Source: Thunnus maccoyii
Lineage: Eukaryota > Chordata > Actinopteri > Scombriformes > Scombridae
Reading direction: 5' to 3'
DNA: 64,000 nucleotides
Assembly (NCBI RefSeq): GCF_910596095.1
Contig: NC_056552.1
Span: 14,923,111-14,987,110, forward strand
Part shown: positions 25,743-37,075 of the stretch, piece after piece
Layout of the letters: each line of letters begins with the position of its first letter
Position numbering within the stretch: position 1 is the stretch's first letter
Notes under the pieces: generated by a model
What the model saw: the letters and a program-made list of their open reading frames with translations, nothing else
Told to the model about the DNA's origin: nothing
Database searches by the model: none
Translations under genes and position numbers: made by a program

Positions 25743-28218
25743 TGTAAATGTTTATGAAAAGAACAAAAAACTTTAATAGCAACAAAATAATTGATTATTG
25801 AAGTTTTTATCTAGTCTGTGTATTAAGGGAACTGTCAGTCCATTAGAGATGTTTAAAGAAAGATATGTTTTCAGTGGTCAGATATGCCTGCGTAGTGTGG
25901 ATGAATCCTCAAATTCTAATCTACATAAAGCATTAGTTATTTTGGTCTTTCTTACCAATCATGGAAACTGGCATTCGAACTATTTGACCTTTAGTTAAAA
26001 CGTACCAGTTTTAATCTTAAAGTTATTTCTGTCATTTTTCAGCCAACACCCATGATGACACTGAAGTGGTGTAAGAGTTGTGTCATGTGTTAATTCAGAT
26101 ATGTAACTGGGATCAAAGTCAACTTGGAGATAATATAATTTTATGGGTGGTGAATGCATGATAGCGCAGATCATACTAAACTTGAAAAGAATTTAAAAAT
26201 ACACACTTCATCCTTACATTCTTAAGGTGACAATTTAAAACAAACAGATATTTCCAGTGCTCCAACTTTTACGTCATGGTTTTGTCAACCTCTTCTTCAT
26301 TTAGCTGTTTAACTTTACACAAAGATCGCATTATCTTACATCTTATGACGTCTTTGAATCAAAGGTCACATTGTGCTTCGTCCTACCTCAACTTATTTGG
26401 TTCCTAGTTTCCGATAACAATGTTGTTAGTGGGTTGAACCACTTTTAAAGCAACATTTCTAGTCTTTTTTTGTCAGAAATAGCATTAAGCTTTCTATCTA
26501 GGGTTGTGTGGACACAGGCATGTTTTAACCTGGCTTGTTATGAAATCATGTTTGCAGAAGTTGTGTCAGGGTTAAATGATGACTGTTATAAATTCATAAA
26601 ATGACTGGCAAAGAATGTAATCTTTGTCTCCTCTGTTCATTACAACCCCTGTCAGTAACTTATAAAGTCTGAAGCTGAGATGTACATCAGAAATTGTGCT
26701 TTGAAAAATTGTATTTACTCAGAAAGGAGCTGAACATTGTCATTAGCACTAATGACAAGTGTGGCATGAATATTAGAGCCAGTAGACATATTTTTAATTT
26801 CATTATTCTGCGTTTGCATTTTATTCCTGCTGTACAAATCCTCCATTTTTATTATAGAGATAGAAATGACATAAGGTCAGCCAGGAAACGTGTAAAGTAC
26901 ATGACATCACTAGGTGTCAGTGTAATATGTTTGAAATTGCTTAATGATAATAACATTGTCAGTAAACTCTCTCGTCTGCTGTAAAGCTTCCTCTCAATTT
27001 AACCAACTGGTATTTTTCCAGCTCCAGTACAAAGAGCCCAGTCTTGACTTGAGTCAAGCTTACTGGCAGAGACCATTGCTTCCTTCTTGTGTTTTCCCTC
27101 AACTTTGGTTTCAGACCCCACTGTTTTGTCATGAACCATGTCACTAGCTTGACCCCCAAATATTGTAGATAATGACAATTCTCTATATTATGAAAGCAAC
27201 AATAAACCATTTTAGGACTCTATCACTGTCCATAAGAAATCTTGGGTTATAGAATTTTGAGGAAACATAAATATCTGTTTCTTATCTTGAGAACATATAG
27301 TTTTTGAGTATATATTTTGAGTAAATTAGTGGGGGTGTGGACAGGTTTAATATATGACTATGAAACAGTGTGTAAATACATTTGGTTCAATGATAGCTAT
27401 TATTTCTATTTATGATCTGAAACAATTTTAGTGCTGAGTGAAAACTATGAAAATATGACCTGTCCTGTAAAGAAAGATCTAATGTGCACCCAGCTCAGGT
27501 ACAGAATTTTAAATCAGACATTTTCTTGTTATTTATACATTTATAAGCAAAAAGACATTTTTTTAAAAACAATAGAAATATACAGTATTAATCTGTGTGA
27601 TAACTTTATCGTTTAATTAATTATATTTCCCTTGCAGGTTTATCATTAGGAGTCTGTGACCTGATCTCTGCTTGCTTTAGATTTTTTTTTTCACAACAAG
27701 CTTAGCATTACCTTTTCACAAATCTGTTATTCTCTAACTAATCCTCTCTTGGAGAGGCTGCCTCCAATGAACCATGTCTGATTTGACTTTTAGTTTAGCC
27801 AACAAAAAAAGAAATAAACAAACTAAAACATCATCACTTAATTGGATTTATATGAAGGCAATGAAGATGTCATTTTAGTAGTGTGGGATGCTTTGTTGCC
27901 TTGATAATTTGTCAAACAAACAGCGTGACCAACTGTTTTTTATCTTTGGATTTTCTGTAGATGAAATTTGTCTGAGGTTTGTTTATCATGATACACATCT
28001 TGGCTTTGACTTTGACTGACCATTATACTGTATATGTAGCCTAATAAAAGTCTGTGACACACTTACTGGTAATTTCCAAAAACATATGACGGAGACAGAT
28101 GTATGTCATGTACAATAGATAAATAGATAGATGACATAGAGAAATGGAGGCTGGGAACTGAGACGTCTCCACTGGGCAGGAAATGCACTTTAGCACACAG
28201 TGCCACCCTGGGAGGAGT

Positions 28219-28232
28219 GGCTAATGATTAAA
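28219..28232 (+). promoter_or_regulatory. HNF1-like site upstream of muc13-like
   Basis: GGCTAATGATTAAA matches the palindromic HNF1 consensus GGTTAATNATTAA(C/A) at all but one informative position. It lies about 120 bp before the mucin ATG. A second GTTAAC core is at about 28280. Function is inferred. Confidence 0.4.
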
Positions 28233-28353
28233 ACTACCAGTGGAGGACATCTAAGCCCTCATCATCTAAGGTTTTAATGCGTTAACGCCTTACAGCTTAC
28301 AGCTTTCTGCCTGTCTTTCTTGTGGTGAAGTTTTGTCCTTCAGTTTTTTTCCA

Positions 28354-31300
28354 ATGGCTCGAGAATTCAAACTCCTCTTTCTCCTTTTGTTCATTGTAGC
28401 CTGTGGTAAGTAGACTGATTTTTTTTCATTTTAATTTAATCCTTAAATGTGTAAAATCTTTTGTAAAGTTGTTACCATTTGTCAGATAGAATAATTTATA
28501 TGATTATAAACTCAATTGTCAGGTAAACTGAAGCAATCCAGTCTTTTGATTTCTATCTTTTAAATAAATGTAGTCATTATGGATAATGTTCTAAAATTTT
28601 ATTGGGTATAAGCCAACTTTCTTCTTTGTGTCAATGTTGGCATGTCTTATTAAATCCATTGCCAGTAAGGAAAGGAAAGCTAGAAATGATGTAGGTCCGG
28701 GGTTGCTTGGATGAACGTCTTTTTACCACCATCATCTTTCTCTCCCTCTCATTTTTCTCTGAACTAGGCAAACCTCAATCACAGTCATAAACTGGCCCAG
28801 AATATTATTTATCCTCCCGCTCAAGGCACATTGACTCTTGTTTTTCACTTATTGAACCAAACTACATTGTGTTAGTGTTGACAGGAAACAGCATGTTGAG
28901 AGGATTTTTATATTTCATTTGTTTTACCTCAGTTCTGTTTCCAGAAAAATTACAACCCTCCTTAAATCCAACTGTTGAGAAATCAACATTTACAAAAAAG
29001 GCACAATGGTATAAGAGCTTCAAGCTTGGCCTTACAACCACTTTTTTACTTCGGAACTGGTCTGGTGCACACACAAGCAATAGTAAATATTTGACTAGTG
29101 TGTTGATGGAGGCAATCTGACCTTACCTTATGACCCTGTTGTTACCCTACCTTCTTTTGGAGGGCTATACCAGACAAGGAAGTATCTTTGTTGCCCTCAG
29201 ATCATCTTGACTGGTTAATGTTTTATATGCCTGAAACCTAAATGGCCTGATTAGCCACAGAATCTGACGCCTTTTCTTTTAAATCTTTTCTAGAATTTAA
29301 ATGTGACATGGTGCTCAAAAGTCCTTTATCCTTAGTTCAGGTGTGATTAAATGGCCTGATTCTAAATTTGACACTGAATCGTATCTTAACAGACTTTCTT
29401 ATCTGAGCGCCTTAATTTCTTCTGAATCCTTGTTCATACTGCATACAGCGCAAATGTGTCTAAGATACTTCTTTCAGACTGAATGGCTTTATTGTAATGC
29501 ACTTGCATTGAATAATGTAATCTGTTCTGTTTAATATCAGAAATGTTCCTTAATGCTGGTAATCCTGGCATAATTTCGATGATCATTTTGAATCTAGTCT
29601 AATATAATGATTATAATAATAATAACAGAGAAACCAGTGGATTAATTATACTTTTGTTTCAGGCTGCTACAAAATTGAACATACAGTATGATAACCACAA
29701 TGCTCAGCGTTTTACACCTTTGATACAGCTGGACTTTCCTTAGGTTATCAGTATAAGATACGGCATGACCTCGCCTAGTTCACCACCCACCCTTTATGTG
29801 GATCTTCTCATTGCTATGTAGCTTTTTTATCTTCAAATAAAGGAAAAGCACTGCCTATAAAACTATAAACCATGTTGTATATAATTCTGTCACTGCATAT
29901 GATTTCATCATGTTATGCTGACTGGCATTGGCTTCTGTTAATAATTCGATAAAGATAAGGCGTGTTATTGTGACTAGAGCTTTATGGTATTATTTATTGG
30001 TAATAAGTATGCTCTATCATATATTATCTTGCCAGATCTGGATTAACTTGTTAAATAGATTGTTAAAACAGTTAAATTTCTTTGTTGTATAATTTGGTGT
30101 TATGCCCAAGTTAGCTGTAGCTGAACACTGAGGCTATCACTAGGTTATCATTTACCAACTACGATATTGGGCTGCTCTAACCACAATCGTCTCTTTTGAT
30201 GCATCCCCAGGGCAAACAGCGAATCCAGGCAACACAGACATTACTCAGGAACCTGCTACAACAGCAACAGCAGGTCCAGTTATCACAGCCACTACTCAGA
30301 AACCTACTGCGACAACAACAGCAAGTCCAGATATCACAGCCACTACACAGAAACCTACTGCGATAACAACAGCAAGTCCAGATCTCACAGCCACTACACA
30401 GAAACCTACTGCGATAACAACAGCAAGTCCAGATATCACAGCCACTACACAGAAACCTACTGCGATAACAACAGCAAGTCCAGATATCACAGCCACTACA
30501 CAGAAACCTACTGCGACAACAACAGCAAGTCCAGATATCACAGCCACTACACAGAAACCTGCTGCGACAACAACAGCAAGTCCAGATATCACAGCCACTA
30601 CTCAGAAACCTACTGCGACAACAACAGCAAGTCCAGATATCACAGCCACTACACAGAAACCTACTGCGACAACAACAGCAAGTCCAGATATCACAGCCAC
30701 TACTCAGAAACCTGCTACAATAACAGGTTCAGGTGGTGTGTCCACAACAACATCAGTTCCTGCTACAAAGCCTCTAGGTACTTCTATCAGTATCCAAAAA
30801 CTGTAATCCCCTCTATAACAAAGAGTTCATTGGATTTATGTGCTCTCATAAGTTGTAAATGCCCATATTGATGTGTGTGTGTGTGTGTGTTTTTCCTTGA
30901 CTTTAAAGGTCCTTGTGATTCAAACCCATGTGGCAGTGGGAGCACCTGTGAGCCTCGTGGACCTCAGGACTTTGTATGCTTGTGTTTGGCTGGTGATTAC
31001 TACAATAACAAAAGCAAAATTTGTGAGAGTGGTAAGTATTTGTTTGTGTACCACTTTGAGGCTGTTACTCCTTGAGTAAGTGCCTTAATGAACACTTATT
31101 ATGATGCGAAAGTGTAAGCCTGTATTTGTCTTTAGTCTTGTGTGGCATATTGCAAATTCAAAATTACACAGGAGAAGTAGTACCTAGAGATACTGTAGTC
31201 GTTTTTTGGCAATTAAATTAGCTCAATTTTATTGAAGTGCGGTAGTATTAATTGAGTCAAAATTATAGGCACCTATAGAGGACCAGTGCTACATTAATAA

Positions 31301-34300
31301 TTTCATTAAATATTAAAAGATAGTTTAACATTTTGGGAAATATGCTTAGCCTATAGCTAGAATATAGACTGGAAAAAGGGGGAAACAGCTAGCCTGCCTC
31401 TGTCCAAAAGTAATGAAATCAGTGTAAAAACGTTGCGGTTATATAGTTACATGCTGGACTATTTCTTGATATCACAGTGACGTGGCCAGGCAACCAGCAG
31501 AGACGGCTGCTGGCTGTACTGTAGCTTTACATTAAAGTGAAAAATATGAGTAAATATGAGTGGTATTGATCTTCTTATCCCAGCAAGAAAGCAAATAAGG
31601 TTATTTCCCAAAATTTTGAACTACTCTTCCAAATAAATTGGTATGACAGGAGTGCATATACAACTTTCTTAAGATGATATTTTCCTGTTTTAGCCAAAGT
31701 ATTCCCTGGACAACTAACCCTGGACATGACCTATAATGAAAACATGGCTGAGAAAACATCTACAGAATTTAAAAATGCCTCGAAAGAAATCATTGATGCG
31801 GTATGAAATCAATTTTCTCCCTTTTTCATGTGTTCATTTTTTTAAATTTTTTTAGTCTTTGTTAAATGTTAGGCCTAGAGTAAAGACCTGTCAAATAATT
31901 CACATAATTGCTTTGACGTTTTTTAACATCCCTCATCTATTTGTCTAGGAGTGATATGGATATTTATCCACAATTTGCACACATTAAAATTTTCCAGTAG
32001 ATATTCAAACAAACAGCTACTGTGGCCTTTGTGGAATATCTGGTGCAACTGGATGCTAGTTGTGTCAGAATTACAAACCTGTGCTATACTTGAGTATTAA
32101 ACTTGATGCATGTGGTGATTAATGCTCTGTGTAACTGCACAATATGTATCAAAGCAAAATAATTTTGAGAACTGAAGTTGATCTCAAGGAGCAGTCCATA
32201 CCCAGTGAGATGATGTCCTAAACAAAATGGCATTTTCCTTCTAAAACACAGCTGAATGCTGCTTACAGTGGGTCTGATGGTTACACTGAATCTACAGTGC
32301 TGGAACTGCGGTAAGTTGTAGTGTGATGGTGACAGTCTGTCTAGAGCCATACTCCCTACAGTACACTTACAGCACATTGCAATTAGTAATTGCAGAATAT
32401 AATTATCATTAAGTGTAATTTTTGTCCATATAGACCCAGTAAAAACAGCAGGGTTTGGTCAAGATCAGAGGAAAAGGTCAATGCATCTGTTGAGATCATC
32501 TTCCGAACAGATTCTAAAATCAATTCATCTGAAGTTACCAAGCAGATAGAGACTGCCAGCAACTGTGACAAGTGTGTCCTGGGAAATGCGAATTTTAAAG
32601 GTATGTTTGTTACATCTGTCTCTATATTTTAGATCTTTATCCAGTTTGATGGTGAGATATGGATTTGTTTTCAACAGAAAATAGTTGAAAAGTAATGTTT
32701 CAAATATAGCAGAATTATTGGTAAACAGTATTCTTTACAAATGTTTGGTTTTATTTTGTCCTATCAAACATTTGTTAGTAGCTTTCATTATTAGGGCTAC
32801 TGAATGCAGAACCTTCCATTGCTTAGATATTTTTAGGACTACACTCATTTTGGGGTTTTTTTGGCCCATTGATCATGCTTTTGATTTGGTTCCTTATATA
32901 GACAATCTGACACTATCCGGTAGTAACCAATCACCCATCTCCAAATGTGCACACACCTGCCACCAAGTCCACACTCAAGTTTGTTTTGTAAAAGCAATTA
33001 AACACTAAGTGTGTTGGGCGTAAATATTCAGTGAACACTACACAATGGGTTTTTGAAAACAGAAAATATTGATGGGGACAAATTTATGTTATTCATTTAT
33101 TTGAGGGGAGATGACCCCCCATCCCTAGCAGCGATTATGCACCTGCTCCATACTACACTGTTAGACAAGTTTTTCAAAGTGTGTAACACTTGAATAACAG
33201 TGTGCAGGATGGCTCAACATGTTCAATTAAACATCAAACCCCCACATTATTTTCAGCCATGCAAATGAGTAAGACATCCAGCACAATATACTGTATTTCG
33301 CAGATTCATTTGTTATCGGGTTTGATTAGTTGTTTGGATGCAGTGTTTTCTTCTCTGTGCTTGCTGTTTGTACACGCTCACATTCCTCTCCAAGATGCCT
33401 ACAGTATGCAAGTTTTTAGTTTAATCCAAAAAATCACAGCAGACGTTTTGACTTCTCACAGTAGGAAAAACGTGATGGCTCCTTTCAATTAAACTCTTTC
33501 TCTCTGTACAAGTATTTACATGACATGATTTACATGGCTTATTATTACTTTAAACATCATATGCTAAATAATTAGCATGCACACTATAGCTGTTTTTTGT
33601 CAATTCTCAGGCCAGATAGGCTATTGGTTAAGGTGACCAAGTGTTTTATAATACTTCTGCCCTGATGTTAAAATTTGATTACTCATGTATTTCTAGGCCC
33701 CTTGTCACTGCACAAATAGTGATCTTTGTACAGTGAAGAGTATCGGTCAGCTGACATGGAATGGTATTTCTCAACTGCTGTCAGCATATTGTACATTTCA
33801 CTGTTCGTATCATGTTGTTATTTTAGCGTTGTCATGTTTTAGTGCTCATATATTATCTTACTCATCTGAGATAGATGTGCTGATAGTATACTCTTTTTTT
33901 CTTTCATTTAAAGAGATACCTCTGTGTGATAAGAAACCCTGTGATGTGGAAACTACAGAATGTTTATCAGAAAATGGACTTTATAACTGTACCTGTAATG
34001 ATAACTACATTAAGACACCCTTCAGTGACAGAATGTGCTTGGGTAAGTGCATTTAATGAGTGAGAGAGAGAAAAGTATGTGTGTGTGTGTGTGTGTGTGC
34101 AATAATATAATTATCTTTCTTTAACTAAACTACAAACTACCTCAACTTTTCGTGCTTTTGCAGTATGTCCCAGTGGTCAGAAAGCAAGTGGATCCGAATG
34201 TGTCCAGTAGGTACTTAAATGTCATGTCAGAAATGTCTGAAAATGCAATAATTAGTATCTACCAAATTATTTTTTCTAATTATGGCAAGGAGGGAAAAAC

Positions 34301-36204
34301 TGAAAGCCATGCAACTATTCTTCTCTTTCAGTTGTCCATTTGGTTATTCGGGTTTGAACTGCAATGAATGTGAGTATACAGTATGTATGTTTTTTTGAAA
34401 AAAGTGATACACAATTGTTTACAACATAAAAAGTCAGGTATGCTACAAATGCAACCATCTCGTCTAATGCAGTAACATTATCTCTCCAAATTGTCACCAA
34501 CTGCTCGCAAATATAATATATTTTCTGTGGGAAACATAATGCTGCCAAATTTTAAAAAAAAAAAAAATTACATTAACCAGAAAGATAATATTCCTTCAGT
34601 ATAAGTGCATGACAAGTAAAATGTGGTAGAACAAGAGGCACCTGGGTTTCAGTGGTCTTCGATACCTGCTTAACTAAAAATGTCCATCCATGTATTTATA
34701 TATTTATACTGCATGTCTTGTATGTGTTTTTAAGTACTTGTACTGTATGTAGTTGTGTTGTTCTGTACTTTGTATATAGGTTACATGATTTCCATGCTAA
34801 AATACCCAAATAGAGAGCAGGGAATTTGTTTGCACATTTTCTTTGATAGTTCAAAATGCAATTAAATATCCTCGATTGCTACGACTTTGGTTTACCCGTA
34901 TTGTGAATCACTTTCTAAACTTTTTCTTAAACTTTCTGTTTCAGCAAGTTGTGTCAAAGAAAAGTTTTTATTAAATACATTCACTAGCTTTATTATTCAT
35001 GTCAATCTCTGTGTTTTGTTAGCATGGCAGCTGGCGCTGGTAATAGTCGGCTCCGTGCTTGGGGGACTGCTGCTCATCACGCTCATCCTTCTGCCTGTAG
35101 TGGCCTGCAAGTGAGTTTCTCAGCTATGTTTTCATCCATTTCCAATCATTTATTATTGCCTCTGCCATGTCTCTGCTATCTCTCACTCAAGCTACACATT
35201 AACCTTTATATAACTAGGCATGTTAATTATGAACCTTTTTTACTGTGACAAGGTAGCCTGGTAGTTTTAATCTGTCATTTTATTTTAGACACAAACATAT
35301 TTTACAGATACTTTGCATCAAAGAAAAATGTCGTTTACAAATGAAATATAGTGCAGTAGTACAGACACAGTAATATAGGCAGTAATATATACTTTTGTTT
35401 TATCTTGTTAGATCCTCAAAGAAGAGCTCCGAGAAGAACAAAGTTGTAAACATTGGGGATCCCTATGTCAGCCACTCTTCTGCCAAGGCACCCCTGGTTA
35501 ACAGCAGCTTAGCCATTAGCCGAGCACCCTCGGTTAATAACGGCTCAGCCAATGGCCTGGGAAGCTTTGCAAATGCTGGGGCACCTAGGATCCCACGGGC
35601 CACAACCACCAGCAGCTGGGACCGCAGGTCCGACCTGGAGATGACTCCAAGCAACAGCCGGCAAAACCTGATCTCTGCGGGGAGGAACATGGTGAGCATG
35701 CCTATGTCTGCATTTGATGTATAAAGAGGAGAAAAGTGGAAGGGTAGTATGAGTTAACTGACGAAATATAAAACCCTGAAAAGGTTTTAATTCATGGGAC
35801 AGAAAGAGCTAAAGTATGCAGGGCAGAAAAGAAATGAAAATATTCAGCAGGGTCAAAGGAGAGAAAATGAGGAATACACATGCTTTGTGTTTGTCATAAA
35901 GAAACTTTTTTCTGTGCAGCATGTCTACGAGGATGCGGATGACATGAACAGCAACCCATACGTTCAGGCTCGACCCTCGAGCAGTCTCTATGTTCAGGCT
36001 CGACCCTCGAACAGTCTCTATGCTCAGGATCGACCCTCGAGCAATCTCTATGCTCAGGATCGACCTCAGAGCAATCCATATGCTCAGACCCGACCCCAGA
36101 ACAACCCATACGCTCAGAATCGACCACAGACCAACCCGTATGCTTCGAGCCAAGGCCAGACCAACCCTTACTACATGCACGATGATGGAAGACGGTTCAA
36201 TTAA
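28354..36204 (+). CDS. muc13: Mucin-13-like transmembrane mucin (complete, 12 exons)
   Basis: Exons: 28354-28405, 30211-30777, 30909-31031, 31694-31800, 32252-32310, 32434-32600, 33914-34042, 34164-34206, 34332-34369, 35023-35110, 35412-35691 and 35920-36204. They join in frame to give 645 aa. Domains: signal peptide (1-17); Thr/Ser/Pro-rich mucin region (about 18-206, with 51-bp repeats); EGF with six Cys (207-247); SEA (248-358); EGF with six Cys (359-401); a short four-Cys stretch (402-428); membrane span (about 430-455); cytoplasmic tail of about 188 residues. EGF-SEA-EGF-membrane order after an O-glycosylated domain is the MUC13 layout, an apical mucin of gut epithelium. The 34206 donor (CA|GTAGGT) was chosen because the alternative three bases on gives an in-frame stop. 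The short acidic SEA exon at 32252-32310 is the least certain. It could instead be a lineage-specific relative; orthology was not tested. Confidence 0.85.
28406..30210 (+). other. muc13-like intron 1
   Basis: A 1.8-kb AT-rich phase-1 intron between the signal-peptide exon and the mucin-repeat exon. It contains only short chance frames. I recognise no repeat family in it. Confidence 0.7.
30282..30731 (+). repeat. 51-bp coding minisatellite (mucin PTS domain)
   Basis: Eight full 51-bp units (30282-30689) and a ninth degenerate unit encode the 17-residue motif ITATTQKPTATTTASPD. Each unit carries seven Thr, one Ser and two Pro, ideal for O-glycosylation. Units differ at only a few bases (T/I, P-T/P-A, D-I/D-L). 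A degenerate half unit (ITQEPATTATAGPV) precedes them. The reverse strand is also open through the repeat, which is only a consequence of its periodicity. Confidence 0.95.
30871..30891. repeat. (TG)n microsatellite
   Basis: A short dinucleotide run directly before the EGF-exon acceptor of the mucin gene. A similar (GT)n run is at 34076-34099 after the second EGF exon. Confidence 0.9.
31318..31628. mobile_element. MITE in muc13-like intron 3
   Basis: The left end (31318, TTTAACATTTTGGGAAATA) and right end (31601, TTATTTCCCAAAATTTTGAA) are inverted repeats of about 25 bp. The interior has GGGGGAAACAGCTAGCCTG, CTGGACTATTTCTTG and GGCAACCAGCAGAGAC, all from a family abundant in teleosts. It is non-coding and sits 66 bp before the SEA-exon acceptor. 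Confidence 0.75.
32601..33913 (+). other. muc13-like intron after the SEA domain
   Basis: A 1.3-kb phase-1 intron. Open frames of about 100 codons at 32685-33008 and 33190-33492 show no domain and no splice support. I treat the whole stretch as non-coding. Confidence 0.65.
35953..36162 (+). repeat. 30-bp coding repeat, tyrosine decapeptides in the mucin tail
   Basis: Seven 30-bp units in the last mucin exon encode decapeptides of the form NPYAQxRPQx (first unit NPYVQARPSS). They are followed by a terminal NPYY. The result is eight evenly spaced Tyr in the cytoplasmic tail. All three plus-strand frames stay open for part of this exon because the unit length is a multiple of three. Confidence 0.93.
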
Positions 36205-36855
36205 TGTGGAACCGCAAAGGTTTATCCTACAGTGACATTTACCCTGATCAAATATTTCATGAGGTGCACCACTGACTTGAAGTTTTGTCAGAAACACCTC
36301 AGAATTCAGTTTTCTTACTTTCTTTTTTTTTCAAAAAACTACACAACATTAATGTCCCATTATGATAAGAGAAGTATAAACAGAAGCACTATGGGAGCTC
36401 AGGTTTTGTGCAATCGCCCAAGAAATGTGCAGTAATGAATATTACTGTACTGTAGGGCTGTTAGTCCTTTCAACCCATTGATCCATATATTGTGAACTCC
36501 ATTCTGACCAATTATAAGCTTAAGCATAAATCATTCCTGTCTTTCCTTGACTACTTTATGTGAAAGTTTGGGATATGACAAACACTGTGGGTCCTTTCAA
36601 AGGTTTTGTCTCACCCCATTTCAATGTTTTCATTGTCAGTCAGTTAAAATAGTATTTACTCAAGAATGTCTGATTGTTTAATGGCACTGAGTCAGGTATT
36701 GATCCTCTACGATCCGGCTAAAGGCCAGAAATGAGGAGCTTGCCCGTCTAATGTCTTGCTTGTCTATGAATTTGCAAAATTTACATTTTTTTAGGTTTAT
36801 GATGAGTCACAATTTTATTCAGTTGTTTGTAAATGAGACGAGTTTCTTTTGTTCT

Positions 36856-36861
36856 AATAAA
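36856..36861 (+). terminator. Poly(A) signal AATAAA (proximal), muc13-like
   Basis: CTAATAAAACT lies about 650 bp after the stop codon, in an AT-rich context. Confidence 0.5.
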
Positions 36862-37043
36862 ACTTAATGGATTATTCCTCCAAATCAGGGCATGTTGATT
36901 CCCTCTATATATGTCAGTGTAATTTGTGTTAAATGTTTCTACATTGAAATGGTTTAATGTTCTTTTTTGTATAACTTAAGAGTATATTTTGTTTATTTCT
37001 AACCACTTTTGTGACTGATTGATACCAAGCTGTGTTCTTCATA

Positions 37044-37049
37044 AATAAA
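37044..37049 (+). terminator. Poly(A) signal AATAAA (distal), muc13-like
   Basis: CATAAATAAAATAAAATT lies about 840 bp after the stop, as overlapping AATAAA motifs. It may be used as an alternative to the site at 36856. Confidence 0.5.
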
Positions 37050-37075
37050 ATAAAATTACATCTTTAACTATTTTA

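Larger units (their letters stand above)
21284..28218. other. Intergenic region between znf281 and muc13-like
   Basis: This 7-kb AT-rich spacer holds a hAT-like element (21682-22304), a MITE (23021-23301) and a truncated LINE (24702-25742). The remainder has only short unsupported open frames, and I found no gene. Confidence 0.6.
36205..37075 (+). other. muc13-like 3' UTR
   Basis: A non-coding, AT-rich stretch after the TAA stop with two candidate poly(A) signals. It ends roughly after the second of them. Confidence 0.55.

Noticed and set aside
24937..25785. Possible host gene with reverse-transcriptase similarity
   Set aside because: It has a stop in frame, a 5' truncation, a microsatellite 3' tail and no introns, as expected of a dead LINE copy.
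30296..30598. 100-codon minus-strand frame of repeated VGFCVVAVISGLAVV-type hydrophobic units
   Set aside because: It is the antisense of the 51-bp mucin repeat. The period is a multiple of three, so the frame stays open by construction, and there is no independent support.
30282..30731. Regular repeat array resembling CRISPR spacing
   Set aside because: Units are contiguous 51-bp copies with no unique spacers, inside a spliced mucin exon of a vertebrate genome.
32685..33492. Open frames of about 100 codons in the mucin intron
   Set aside because: They lie between two EGF/SEA exons that join in phase without them and have no recognisable domain.
34164..34208. Alternative mucin exon end at CAGTAG|GTACTT
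   Set aside because: Using that donor puts TAG in frame. The donor at 34207 (CA|GTAGGT) keeps the frame and restores CVHCPFGYSG.
35809..36297. 162-codon minus-strand frame across the mucin tail repeat
   Set aside because: It is antisense to the 30-bp coding repeat. Its periodic IARGSILSIE units are a by-product of that repeat.
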